This document shows positions 1 to 5,501 of a stretch of DNA of 6,013 nucleotides, piece after piece. The position numbers and the translations under genes are program-made. Each line of letters opens with the position of its first letter. The stretch's first letter is position 1. A model generated the notes under the pieces. The model saw only the letters and a list, made by a program, of their open reading frames with translations. It was not told the DNA's origin and did no database searches. This stretch comes from an uncultured Collinsella sp. (GTDB taxonomy: Bacteria > Actinomycetota > Coriobacteriia > Coriobacteriales > Coriobacteriaceae): NCBI GenBank assembly GCA_938036665.1, contig CALHWR010000076.1:1-6013 (forward strand). Direction: 5' to 3'.

Positions 1-16
1 GAAACAGTAGACGACG

Positions 17-54
17 AAAGCGGCAACGTCCGTGATGGACGTTGCCGCTTTTCT
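17..54 (+). terminator. Rho-independent terminator, probably of a plus-strand gene left of the window
   Basis: A perfect stem pairs 17-31 with 37-51 (15 bp, core GCGGCAACGTC), closing a 5-nt loop at 32-36. On the plus strand it runs into TTTTCT at 49-54, the better U-tract. On the minus strand it is followed by TTTCG, a weaker tract. I infer that it ends a plus-strand gene outside the window. It may also stop the converging DeoR-regulator transcript, for which I see no other terminator. Confidence 0.85.
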
Positions 55-83
55 ATTGAGAAAACTACTCGGTTTTCGTTACT

Positions 84-120
84 AACCACCACAATGGGGA
101 CAGGCACCTTTGTGGTGGTT
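84..120. repeat. REP-like hairpin element, copy A
   Basis: A perfect 11-bp inverted repeat pairs AACCACCACAA (84-94) with TTGTGGTGGTT (110-120) around a 15-nt loop at 95-109. Read on the minus strand the loop contains CTGTCCCCA. The same core occurs in the loops of the tandem element near 2203-2254, although the stem sequences are unrelated. It lies 24 nt past the stop of the DeoR-type gene. It lacks a U-tract on the minus strand, so it is not an obvious terminator for that gene. A conserved loop on variable stems resembles REP-type elements mobilised by Y1 (RAYT) transposases; this identity is inferred, and no transposase is present here. Confidence 0.6.
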
Positions 121-144
121 TTGGCCTTAGCCCGTCCCCTGCTG

Positions 145-891
145 CTAGACCGTGATGACGTTGTCCATTGCCCGGTACTTGGCGGGGACCTCGCCTGCGG
201 TAATAATCGTTGCGTCGCGGAAGTCCGCGAACTTGACGGGCGCCACCATGTCAAATTTGCTGGCGTCCGAGATTACGTAACGTTTGGCCGTATGACGCAT
301 CGAGATACGCTTGACCTGCGCCTCCTCGATATCGGGCGCCGTGAAGCCCTGCTCGGTGGCAATGCCGTTAGAGCCCCAAAAGCCGCAGTTGAAGTTATAG
401 CGGTCTAGGGTTGCCAAGGCATCGGGACCGACGAGAGCCTCGGTCTCAGGCTTGAGCTCGCCGCCCAGCACAACGGTGCGCATGCCGCGCACAGCGAGAT
501 GCTGAGCATGGAGCACGGAATCAGTCACATAGGTGACATCTTCAAGGTGTGGAAGATGCTCGATGAGCCTGAGCGTCGTCGAACCCGAGTCGATGTATAC
601 AAAGCTCTCGGGCTCCACAAGTGCCGCCGCACGGGCGCAGATACGCTCCTTGTCGTCGTTATGGAGGTCGCTGCGCTCATTAAGCGTTAGGTCGCGCGTC
701 ACGTGCGCGCGCTCCAGACTTGTCGCGCCTCCGTGCACCTTGGCGATACGGTGTGCTCGGTCGAGCGTCTGCAGGTCGCGCCGAATGGTAGACGCCGTCA
801 CGCCCAGGGCTTCGGCAAGCTCCGGCACGGTAACCGAGCCGGTCTGCTGAACCATCGACACGATCGCGTTGAGCCTATCTTCCGCTAGCAT
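145..891 (-). CDS. DeoR-family transcriptional regulator
   Basis: This is a 248-residue repressor of the DeoR family, close to the family's usual 250. Residues 1-57 form the winged helix-turn-helix: RLNAIVSMV, then the recognition region ELAEALGVTASTIRRDLQTL, ending in the typical KVHGGA at 51-56. Residues of roughly 75-235 form the DeoRC sugar-phosphate-binding domain. It shows the phosphate-binding DSGSTT (101-106), TDS (123-125), LGGEL (142-146), FWGSNGI (171-177) and SDASKFD (208-214). The family normally binds a phosphorylated sugar as inducer and represses a nearby catabolic operon. The ATG lies 3 nt after the oxidoreductase stop, and its Shine-Dalgarno run (GAGGAGGAG) is made by that gene's last Glu codons, so the two are probably translationally coupled. 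Regulating its own operon is the simplest inference; the effector is unknown. Details such as GFTAPDIEEAQVK resemble the LacR/FruR-like branch. Confidence 0.93.
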   Translation of the reverse strand: MLAEDRLNAIVSMVQQTGSVTVPELAEALGVTASTIRRDLQTLDRAHRIAKVHGGATSLERAHVTRDLTLNERSDLHNDDKERICARAAALVEPESFVYIDSGSTTLRLIEHLPHLEDVTYVTDSVLHAQHLAVRGMRTVVLGGELKPETEALVGPDALATLDRYNFNCGFWGSNGIATEQGFTAPDIEEAQVKRISMRHTAKRYVISDASKFDMVAPVKFADFRDATIITAGEVPAKYRAMDNVITV

Positions 892-894
892 CGC

Positions 895-1974
895 TTACTC
901 CTCCTCGGGGTACACGACTCCCCAGTCGGCGCGTAGCTTGGTCATCAGCTCCATAACATCAGAAGCATAGCCCAGAAGCTCACGCTTAGAGTCGTCGCCG
1001 GCAACGGCCTTCTCAAGATCGGCCATCTCGTAGCACAGTGCGTAGGCCTCGGTGCCAGCGTGGACCTCCTCGCGGTGACCGTCGGCAGTCCACACGATGG
1101 TCGCGTGATCGGCACGCGGATATTCGTTGACCTCGATATAACACTTGTCGAAGCTAATGATCGAGCGCTTGGGCTGCTTGGAGTGGAGCGTAAGGCTCAC
1201 CACGCCCAGCTGCTGTTCGGCATTACGGCAGACGATGCCGCCCGCAACGTCAACACCGGTCTCACAGGTGTTGCCCAGTGAAACGACCTCAGCGGGCTGA
1301 CTTGCCATAAAGAGACGCATGACGGACAGGGCATACACGCCAATGTCGAGCATGGCACCGCCAGCAAGGTTGCGGTTGTAGAAGCGATTGGTCAGATCGC
1401 CGTACTCCTTGTAGCTACCAAAGTTGAGCTGGGCGAGGTTCATGCGACCAAACTCGCCGGCATCCATGCGACGGCGCAGCTCTTGATACAAGGGCATATG
1501 AAGCACCGTGGTGGCGTCCATGAGGACGACGTTGTGCTCGTCGGCGATGGCACGCGCCTCGTCGAGCTCAGCGGAATTGAGGGTAATGGCTTTCTCGCAG
1601 AGCACGTGCTTGCCGGCGGCCAGCGCGTCACGCAGATAGGTGATATGCGTGTTGTGCGGCGTGGTGATATAGACGGCGTCGATGCCCGGATCGGCGTAGA
1701 GGTCCTCAACCGATTCATAGACCTTCTCGATGCCATACTGCTCGGCAAAAGCCTGAGCCTTGGACAGCGTACGGTTGGCGACGCCCGCAAGCTTGCGGCC
1801 GGCAAGAGCGAGAGACTGGGCCATCTGGTTGGCGATAACGCCGCACCCGATCACAGCCCAACGAAGCTCGGGAGCCGTAAAGATATCATCGGGGAATGGC
1901 TTGTCCTGGACCGAAGCGAACGCTGCTTTTGCGGCTGCCGCGGAGTCGAGTGGAGCCTGCTTGGAATCTACCAT
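895..1974 (-). CDS. Gfo/Idh/MocA-family NAD(P)-dependent oxidoreductase
   Basis: The product is a 359-residue cytosolic dehydrogenase or reductase of the Gfo/Idh/MocA family, acting on a sugar, polyol or related diol. The Rossmann fold starts at about residue 37, with the dinucleotide motif GCGVIA at 43-48. YITTPHNTH (102-110) is the usual segment before the catalytic lysine. The family EKP motif is present as EKA (127-129), keeping Lys128. The C-terminal alpha/beta domain carries GGAMLDIGVY (205-214), the D-x-G-x-Y version seen in dihydrodiol dehydrogenase and glucose-fructose oxidoreductase relatives. Start: the ATG at 1974 has a strong AGGAGG 5 nt upstream; extending to ATG codons at 1992 or 2031 has less support. 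This leaves about 36 Ala-rich residues before the Rossmann strand, longer than usual. They show no signal-peptide hydrophobic core. It is first gene of an operon with the DeoR-type regulator. The substrate cannot be named. Confidence 0.92.
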   Translation of the reverse strand: MVDSKQAPLDSAAAAKAAFASVQDKPFPDDIFTAPELRWAVIGCGVIANQMAQSLALAGRKLAGVANRTLSKAQAFAEQYGIEKVYESVEDLYADPGIDAVYITTPHNTHITYLRDALAAGKHVLCEKAITLNSAELDEARAIADEHNVVLMDATTVLHMPLYQELRRRMDAGEFGRMNLAQLNFGSYKEYGDLTNRFYNRNLAGGAMLDIGVYALSVMRLFMASQPAEVVSLGNTCETGVDVAGGIVCRNAEQQLGVVSLTLHSKQPKRSIISFDKCYIEVNEYPRADHATIVWTADGHREEVHAGTEAYALCYEMADLEKAVAGDDSKRELLGYASDVMELMTKLRADWGVVYPEEE

Positions 1975-1979
1975 ATGTG

Positions 1980-1985
1980 CCTCCT
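1980..1985 (-). promoter_or_regulatory. Ribosome binding site fixing the oxidoreductase start
   Basis: AGGAGG on the minus strand is followed by 5 nt (CACAT) and then ATG at 1974. This selects the methionine beginning MVDSKQ. Two in-frame upstream ATGs, at 1992 and 2031, lack comparable sites. Confidence 0.85.
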
Positions 1986-2016
1986 GTGTCATAGAACGTC
2001 TTGCATTTCGGATAGC

Positions 2017-2051
2017 TCTATATTCGCACAAACACGCGCGTCTGTGCGCGT
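2017..2051 (-). promoter_or_regulatory. Putative promoter/operator of the oxidoreductase-regulator operon
   Basis: Two interleaved inverted repeats occur on the minus strand: ACGCGC (2051-2046) with GCGCGT (2039-2034), and CGCACA (2049-2044) with TGTGCG (2030-2025). Just downstream is TATAGA (2022-2017), a possible -10 about 43 nt before the start codon. No convincing -35 sits at 17 nt. The layout, palindromes over the place where a -35 would be, fits a repressor-controlled promoter. The assignment is tentative. Confidence 0.35.
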
Positions 2052-2114
2052 TTTTGCGTATCTCACCGCTAAACGATCATTGTTGTCACGAAAACGGCGC
2101 ATCTATACGCATGG

Positions 2115-2155
2115 GTGTGCAATTAACGCAATCTAACGCGCATAAACGCGCACAC
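2115..2155 (-). promoter_or_regulatory. Helically phased direct repeats, candidate DeoR-type operator array
   Basis: Read on the minus strand, GCGTT occurs at 2149-2145, 2139-2135 and 2129-2125, exactly 10 bp apart. The flanking bases are similar too: CGCGTTTATG, CGCGTTAGAT, TGCGTTAATT. A hexamer inverted repeat, GTGTGC (2155-2150) and GCACAC (2120-2115), brackets them. Weaker relatives (GCGTATAGAT, GCGCCGTTTT) follow at 2110-2091. Several DeoR-family repressors bind tandem repeats as oligomers, and a gene for such a repressor is in the downstream operon. The link is inferred. Confidence 0.4.
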
Positions 2156-2202
2156 AAGCAATTTGTACAGCGCACCCGCTCATCTATGCTTGCCCATTAA
2201 GG

Positions 2203-2254
2203 GCACTCATTTAAGTCTGTCCCCAATGAGTGCATAAGTCTGTCCCCAATGAGT
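2203..2254. repeat. Tandem REP-like hairpin element, copy B
   Basis: The 20-mer TAAGTCTGTCCCCAATGAGT is repeated exactly at 2212-2231 and 2235-2254, a 23-bp period. GCACTCATT (2203-2211) pairs perfectly with AATGAGTGC (2225-2233) around a 13-nt loop that contains CTGTCCCC. It can alternatively pair 7 bp with AATGAGT in the second unit. The core CTGTCCCCA is shared with the hairpin at 84-120, which has it on the other strand. The element sits between the rplX terminator and the putative promoter region of the oxidoreductase operon. It is likely a REP-type element; there is no coding potential. Confidence 0.65.
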
Positions 2255-2260
2255 AGGGAT

Positions 2261-2298
2261 AGAAAAAGGCCCGGGTGCCGTGGGGCATCCGGGCCTTT
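2261..2298 (-). terminator. Rho-independent terminator after rplX
   Basis: Arms 2265-2279 and 2284-2298 pair over 15 positions around a 4-nt loop, with one A-C mismatch on the minus strand. The stem core is GGCCCGG. It is followed on the minus strand by TTTTTCT (2267-2261). It begins 26 nt after the rplX stop codon. A smaller hairpin, GCAAC (2303-2307) with GTTGC (2313-2317), lies between. The minus strand has the only good U-tract, so this ends the ribosomal protein transcript. Confidence 0.92.
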
Positions 2299-2324
2299 GC
2301 TAGCAACTTGATGTTGCGGGCAGC

Positions 2325-2630
2325 TTAGAACTTGTGGCCGCACTTCTTGCAGACGCGCAGCTTGTTCTTGCCGTCCTTCTCGTGACCGACGCGAGTAACC
2401 TTACCGCACTCGGGGCAAACGAGATTGACGTTGGAGGCATCGATGGGAGCCTCCTGCGAAACGATGCCGCCCTGCTGGTTGGCAGCATTGGGCTTGACGG
2501 CCTTCTTGACGACCGAAACGCCCTCGACAACGACCTTGTTCTCGGCGGGGAGAGCACGCAGGATAACGCCCTGCTTGCCGCGATCCTTACCAGAGAGAAC
2601 CTGGACCTTATCGCCCTTCTTGATATACAT
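2325..2630 (-). CDS. rplX: 50S ribosomal protein L24
   Basis: This 101-residue L24 is an assembly-initiator protein that binds the 5' domain of 23S rRNA near the polypeptide exit tunnel. The N-terminal KOW motif is clear ([18 protein letters not shown], 4-21). The C-terminal part carries two CxxC pairs, Cys72/Cys75 and Cys94/Cys97. They form a zinc-ribbon-like pattern common in Gram-positive L24. The start ATG follows GGGGAG with a 4-nt spacer, and the gap to the rplN stop is 13 nt. In most bacteria rplE follows directly; here a terminator follows instead, making rplX the last gene of the transcript. Length and domain content are normal. Confidence 0.97.
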   Translation of the reverse strand: MYIKKGDKVQVLSGKDRGKQGVILRALPAENKVVVEGVSVVKKAVKPNAANQQGGIVSQEAPIDASNVNLVCPECGKVTRVGHEKDGKNKLRVCKKCGHKF

Positions 2631-2643
2631 ATATCTCCCCTAA

Positions 2644-3012
2644 CTACAGGGTCTCGGGAGCGAGCGAGACGATCTTCATGTACTTCTTGTCACGAAGCTC
2701 GCGAGCGACGGGCCCGAAGATACGGGTGCCGACGGGCGAACCATCGTTGTTGATGACAACGCAGGCGTTCTCATCAAAGCGAATGTAGGAGCCATCCTTG
2801 CGGCGGATCTCCTTAACGGTGCGAACGACGACGCAACGGACAACGTCCTTCTTCTTGACGTTGGCGCCAGGGGTAGCCTCCTGGACAGCACCGATGAACA
2901 CATCGCCGATGCCTGCATAACGACGCTTGGAACCGCCAAGCACCTTGATGCAGCGAATCTTGCGAGCGCCGGAGTTGTCGGCGACGTTCAGCATGGTTTG
3001 CATCTGAATCAT
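2644..3012 (-). CDS. rplN: 50S ribosomal protein L14
   Basis: The 122-residue L14 matches the usual family length. It lies at the subunit interface, contacting 16S rRNA and L19, and its site is also where the silencing factor RsfS binds. Recognisable blocks are [10 protein letters not shown] (8-17), IKVLGGS (22-28), GDV, the [13 protein letters not shown] block (75-87) and [13 protein letters not shown] (95-107), ending in [11 protein letters not shown]. The start ATG (MIQMQTM) has GGAGG at 3027-3023, about 10 nt upstream. That site can be drawn into RNA pairing with the structured spacer upstream, so its translation may be regulated separately from the genes before it. The next gene, rplX, begins 13 nt after the stop. 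Confidence 0.97.
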   Translation of the reverse strand: MIQMQTMLNVADNSGARKIRCIKVLGGSKRRYAGIGDVFIGAVQEATPGANVKKKDVVRCVVVRTVKEIRRKDGSYIRFDENACVVINNDGSPVGTRIFGPVARELRDKKYMKIVSLAPETL

Positions 3013-3130
3013 GGTAGATGTTCCTCCGAACTAAGAACCGAAGAGAGGTGCGCAGCCTTTATACGGCCCGTGGTATGCAAGCCAGGCATACGCACATCTT
3101 CGGAAACGTACAAGTCGTATGAGCGACTGC
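3013..3130 (-). promoter_or_regulatory. Structured rpsQ-rplN spacer, candidate cis-regulatory RNA
   Basis: This 118-nt gap is by far the longest between ribosomal protein genes in the window. On the minus strand, in order: AGTCG/CGACT hairpin (3128-3124 with 3117-3113); CCGAAGA (3103-3097) pairing with TCTTCGG (3044-3038), extended across a small internal loop by GTGCG/CGCAC (3095-3091 with 3052-3048); and enclosed TATGC/GCATA hairpin (3090-3086 with 3078-3074). The segment TTTCCGAA (3106-3099) can alternatively pair with TTCGGAGG (3030-3023), which covers the rplN Shine-Dalgarno. The two pairings exclude each other. TATAAA at 3063-3058 could be the -10 of an internal promoter, though no good -35 is evident. 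I do not recognise a named RNA family here. Function is inferred from pairing by eye only. Confidence 0.45.
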
Positions 3131-3391
3131 TTATTTAGCGCGCTCGACGACCTCGATGAGGCGCCAACGCTTCATCTTGGACATAGGACGGGTCTCCATA
3201 ACGCGGACGGTGTCGCCCACGCCAGCCGTGCACTCCTCGTCGTGAGCGTGCAGCTTCTTGGAGCTGGTCATCATCTTGCCGTACTTGGGGTGACGCTTGC
3301 GCTCGGTGATGGTGACAACAATGGTCTTGGCACCGGAGACGGAGGTAACGACACCCGTACGGACCTTACGCGAGTTACGCGAATCAGTCAT
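3131..3391 (-). CDS. rpsQ: 30S ribosomal protein S17
   Basis: S17 is 86 residues with an OB fold. It is a primary binder of the 5' domain of 16S rRNA. Visible family blocks are RKVRTGVVTSV (8-18), KTIVVTI (22-28), RHPKYGK (33-39), AHDE (49-52), VGDTVRVMETRPMSKMKRW (58-76) and the closing VVERAK. The ATG has AAGGAG with a 5-nt spacer, and the start is 16 nt after the rpmC stop. It is the last gene before the long structured spacer preceding rplN. It therefore ends the S10-type block proper, with rplN and rplX belonging to what is the spc operon in E. coli. Confidence 0.97.
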   Translation of the reverse strand: MTDSRNSRKVRTGVVTSVSGAKTIVVTITERKRHPKYGKMMTSSKKLHAHDEECTAGVGDTVRVMETRPMSKMKRWRLIEVVERAK

Positions 3392-3407
3392 GTTCTCTCC
3401 TTAGGTC

Positions 3408-3623
3408 CTACTCGGCGACAGCGGACTTCTCCGCTGCGATCTCGCGGGCGCGCTGCTCCGTGAGGACGCGAGCGATGTCCTTCTTCACGGTGTTGACGCG
3501 AGCGGTGTTGTCCAGCTGGCTAGTGGCCATCTGGAAACGAAGGTTAAAGAGCTCGGCGCGCATTTCCTTCAGCTTCTCAACGAGCTGAGCGTCCGAGAGC
3601 TCACGAATCTCTGCGGGCTTCAT
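3408..3623 (-). CDS. rpmC: 50S ribosomal protein L29
   Basis: L29 is 71 residues. It sits at the exit of the peptide tunnel beside L23, near the docking site for trigger factor and SRP. The N-terminal helix ([20 protein letters not shown]) and the helix-turn-helix continuing through LFNLRFQMATSQLDNTARV are typical. The last dozen residues are Ala/Glu-rich. The start overlaps the rplP stop by one base (TAATG), with GGAGGAG just upstream, so translation is likely coupled to rplP. This start gives the standard MKPAEIREL opening. Confidence 0.96.
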   Translation of the reverse strand: MKPAEIRELSDAQLVEKLKEMRAELFNLRFQMATSQLDNTARVNTVKKDIARVLTEQRAREIAAEKSAVAE

Positions 3624-4126
3624 TAGTTCTCCTCCTTGGCGGCGGCGGCGTCCTCAGCAGCCCACTTGGCCTCGAGAGCGGCCTCCTCAGCCATCTCCTT
3701 CTCGATGCGCTGCTCAGCGTTCTTGGCAGCAACAATCTTGGTCTTGATGGGGAGCTTGTGCTGCGCAAGACGCAGAGCCTCGCGAGCGACCTCCTCGGGA
3801 ACACCCTTGACCTCAAACATGATGCGGCCGGGCTTGACGACGGCCACCCACTCCTCGGGGTTACCCTTACCAGAACCCATGCGAGTCTCGGCAGGCTTCT
3901 TGGTGATGGGCTTATCGGGGAAGATCGTGATGTAGACACGACCGCCACGCTTCATGTAGCGGGTCATGGCAATACGAGCGGCCTCGATCTGACGGTTGGT
4001 GATCCAATGGGCCTCGAGAGCCTGGATACCAAACTCGCCGAAATGCAGCTCGGTATTACCCTTGGCCTGGCCCTTCATGGAGCCACGCTGCACCTTGCGG
4101 TGAAGAATACGCTTAGGGGCAAGCAC
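3623..4126 (-). CDS. rplP: 50S ribosomal protein L16 with C-terminal extension
   Basis: L16 helps organise the A-site side of the peptidyl transferase centre and is needed for late 50S assembly. The conserved body is residues 1-133: MLAPKR start, [11 protein letters not shown] (9-19), [10 protein letters not shown] (29-38), [16 protein letters not shown] (42-57), [19 protein letters not shown] (77-95) and LPIKTKIV (125-132). The family usually stops near residue 140. Here a further 30-odd residues rich in Ala, Glu and Lys follow (about 134-167, including [19 protein letters not shown]), predicted helical. The start codon is GTG, sharing its G with the rpsC stop (TAGTG), with AGGAGG upstream. 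It overlaps rpmC at its end, so rpsC-rplP-rpmC form a coupled block. Confidence 0.96.
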   Translation of the reverse strand: MLAPKRILHRKVQRGSMKGQAKGNTELHFGEFGIQALEAHWITNRQIEAARIAMTRYMKRGGRVYITIFPDKPITKKPAETRMGSGKGNPEEWVAVVKPGRIMFEVKGVPEEVAREALRLAQHKLPIKTKIVAAKNAEQRIEKEMAEEAALEAKWAAEDAAAAKEEN

Positions 4127-4836
4127 TACTGACCCCTCCTCTCGGAGTTACGACGACGAGGACGGGAAGAGCCCTCGAGTGCAGGGTTGGGAACAGGCTG
4201 GCCCGGGAGCTTCTCGCCCAGGTAGATCCAGACCTTCACGCCGCAAGCGCCCATGGTGGTGCTGGCGACAGCCGTGCCGTAGTCGATCTTGGCACGCAGG
4301 GTGTGCAGAGGCACGCGACCCTCGCGGTACCACTCACGACGGCCCATCTCGGCACCGCCGAGACGACCGGAGCACTGGATACGGATGCCCTTAGCGCCGG
4401 CCTTGCGGGCGGACTGGACAGCCTTGCGCATGGCGCGACGGAAGGCAACGCGGCCCTCGAGCTGCTCGGCGATAGACTGAGCAACGAGGTTGGCGTCGAG
4501 CTCGGGGCGCTTGATCTCGACAACGTCGACGGAGAGCTGGCCCTTGGAGACGCCAGCGACCTTCTCGAGCTCGGTGCGGAGGGTATCGATCTCGGCACCC
4601 TTCTTACCGATGACAACGCCGGGGCGAGCGGTGAGGATGATGACCTTCACCTTGTCGCCAGCGCGCTCGATCTCGACGCGGGAGACAGCTGCGCGGGAAA
4701 GACGCTTCTCGAGGTACTTGCGGATCTCGAGATCGTTACCGAGGGTCTTAGCGTAATCCTTCTCTGCGAACCAGCGGGAGCGCCAGTTCTCGGTGATGCC
4801 AAGACGGAAGCCGGTGGGGTAGACTTTCTGACCCAT
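4126..4836 (-). CDS. rpsC: 30S ribosomal protein S3
   Basis: S3 is 236 residues. It sits in the head of the 30S subunit at the mRNA entry tunnel and, with S4 and S5, helps unwind incoming mRNA. The sequence begins with the standard [14 protein letters not shown]. It has a type II KH domain with the GKKG loop at 77-80 ([13 protein letters not shown]), then the C-terminal domain: [19 protein letters not shown] (132-150), [20 protein letters not shown] (156-175), [20 protein letters not shown] (184-203). The tail is Arg-rich ([14 protein letters not shown]). The start has AAAGGAGG upstream, inside the end of rplV, and a 6-nt gap. Its final codons provide the Shine-Dalgarno for rplP. Confidence 0.98.
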   Translation of the reverse strand: MGQKVYPTGFRLGITENWRSRWFAEKDYAKTLGNDLEIRKYLEKRLSRAAVSRVEIERAGDKVKVIILTARPGVVIGKKGAEIDTLRTELEKVAGVSKGQLSVDVVEIKRPELDANLVAQSIAEQLEGRVAFRRAMRKAVQSARKAGAKGIRIQCSGRLGGAEMGRREWYREGRVPLHTLRAKIDYGTAVASTTMGACGVKVWIYLGEKLPGQPVPNPALEGSSRPRRRNSERRGQ

Positions 4837-4842
4837 ACAGCT

Positions 4843-5214
4843 TTACGCCTCCTTTCGAGGAGCAACGACGACGGTGATGTGGGAAGTACGCTTCAGAATG
4901 CGAGAAGCGGAACCCTTGGCGCGGGGACGGATGCGCTTAAGCGTCGGACCCTCGTCAACATAGGCAGCGGCGACAACCAGGTTGTCGGCACGCAGACCGT
5001 TGTTGTTCTCGGCGTTCGCAACGGCGGAACGGAGAACCTTCTCGACATCCACGGCGACGGCGCGGTCGCAGAAGTGGAGGATGTCGAAGGCCTGAGCGAC
5101 AGGCTTGCGGCGGATCAGATCGACCACCAGGCGGGCCTTGCTGGGGGAAACACGCACGTACTTAGCGACGGCGCGAACCTCGGTGGCCTCAGTTTCAATA
5201 GACTTAGTTGCCAT
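4843..5214 (-). CDS. rplV: 50S ribosomal protein L22
   Basis: L22 is 123 residues. It binds several 23S rRNA domains, and its extended beta hairpin lines the peptide exit tunnel. The hairpin is the macrolide-sensitive loop. The conserved start of the fold is [19 protein letters not shown] (19-37). SAVANAENN (63-71) precedes the tunnel hairpin at about 85-112, with [18 protein letters not shown] (89-106) well conserved. A short N-terminal lead ([14 protein letters not shown]) precedes the fold. The start ATG lies 14 nt past the rpsS stop, with a G-rich run (AGGGGG) about 10 nt upstream, a somewhat distant Shine-Dalgarno. Nothing is missing. Confidence 0.97.
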   Translation of the reverse strand: MATKSIETEATEVRAVAKYVRVSPSKARLVVDLIRRKPVAQAFDILHFCDRAVAVDVEKVLRSAVANAENNNGLRADNLVVAAAYVDEGPTLKRIRPRAKGSASRILKRTSHITVVVAPRKEA

Positions 5215-5228
5215 TTACGGTTAACCCC

Positions 5229-5489
5229 CTATTTGGCCTTGTGGCCACGGAACGTACGAGTCGGCGCGAACTCGCCGAGCTTGTGACCAACCATGGACTC
5301 GGTAACATACACGGGCACATGCTTGCGGCCGTCGTGGACGGCGATGGTGTGACCAACAAAGGAGGGGAAAATGGTGGAGGCTCTGGACCAGGTCTTCAGA
5401 ACCTTCTTTTCACCGGCCTTGTTCAGCTCTTCAACGCGCTTGTACAGCTCAGGAGCTACGAAAGGGCCCTTTTTGATACTTCTGCTCAT
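5229..5489 (-). CDS. rpsS: 30S ribosomal protein S19
   Basis: S19 is 86 residues. It lies in the head of the small subunit with S13 and contacts the A-site tRNA region and bridge B1a. Family blocks visible are [11 protein letters not shown] (1-11), IKTWSRAS-like LKTWSRAST (31-39), [19 protein letters not shown] (44-62), the signature [17 protein letters not shown] (64-80) and RGHKAK at the end. The ATG follows AAGGAGG with a 7-nt spacer, 12 nt after the rplB stop. Length and order are normal for the S10 operon. Confidence 0.97.
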   Translation of the reverse strand: MSRSIKKGPFVAPELYKRVEELNKAGEKKVLKTWSRASTIFPSFVGHTIAVHDGRKHVPVYVTESMVGHKLGEFAPTRTFRGHKAK

Positions 5490-5501
5490 TTCATTTCCTC
5501 C

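Noticed and set aside
60..77. GAAAAC/GTTTTC small hairpin considered as a terminator for the regulator gene.
   Set aside because: A six-pair AT-rich stem without a U-tract is too weak; the stem at 17-51 is a better candidate.
94..408. A plus-strand frame beginning inside the hairpin at 84-120.
   Set aside because: It lies mostly antisense to the DeoR-type gene, which has full domain support; its start is inside the repeat loop.
2080..2090. GTGACA at 2089-2084 (minus strand) considered as a -35 box.
   Set aside because: It matches five of six -35 bases, but no acceptable -10 lies 16-18 nt downstream.
1483..2136. A 217-codon plus-strand frame overlapping the oxidoreductase gene and its upstream region.
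   Set aside because: It is antisense to a well-supported enzyme and resembles no family; its last part runs through repeats and the promoter region.
2212..2254. Tandem repeat considered as a minimal CRISPR array.
   Set aside because: Only two units with 3 nt between them, no spacers of CRISPR length, and no cas genes.
2325..2420. The two CxxC pairs of L24 considered as an unusual zinc-binding addition.
   Set aside because: The pattern is common in L24 of Gram-positive bacteria, so it is not noteworthy.
4303..5286. A 327-codon plus-strand open frame antisense to rpsC and rplV.
   Set aside because: It mirrors the third-position G/C bias of the ribosomal protein genes on the other strand, spans two certain genes, and has no ribosome binding site or recognisable domain.
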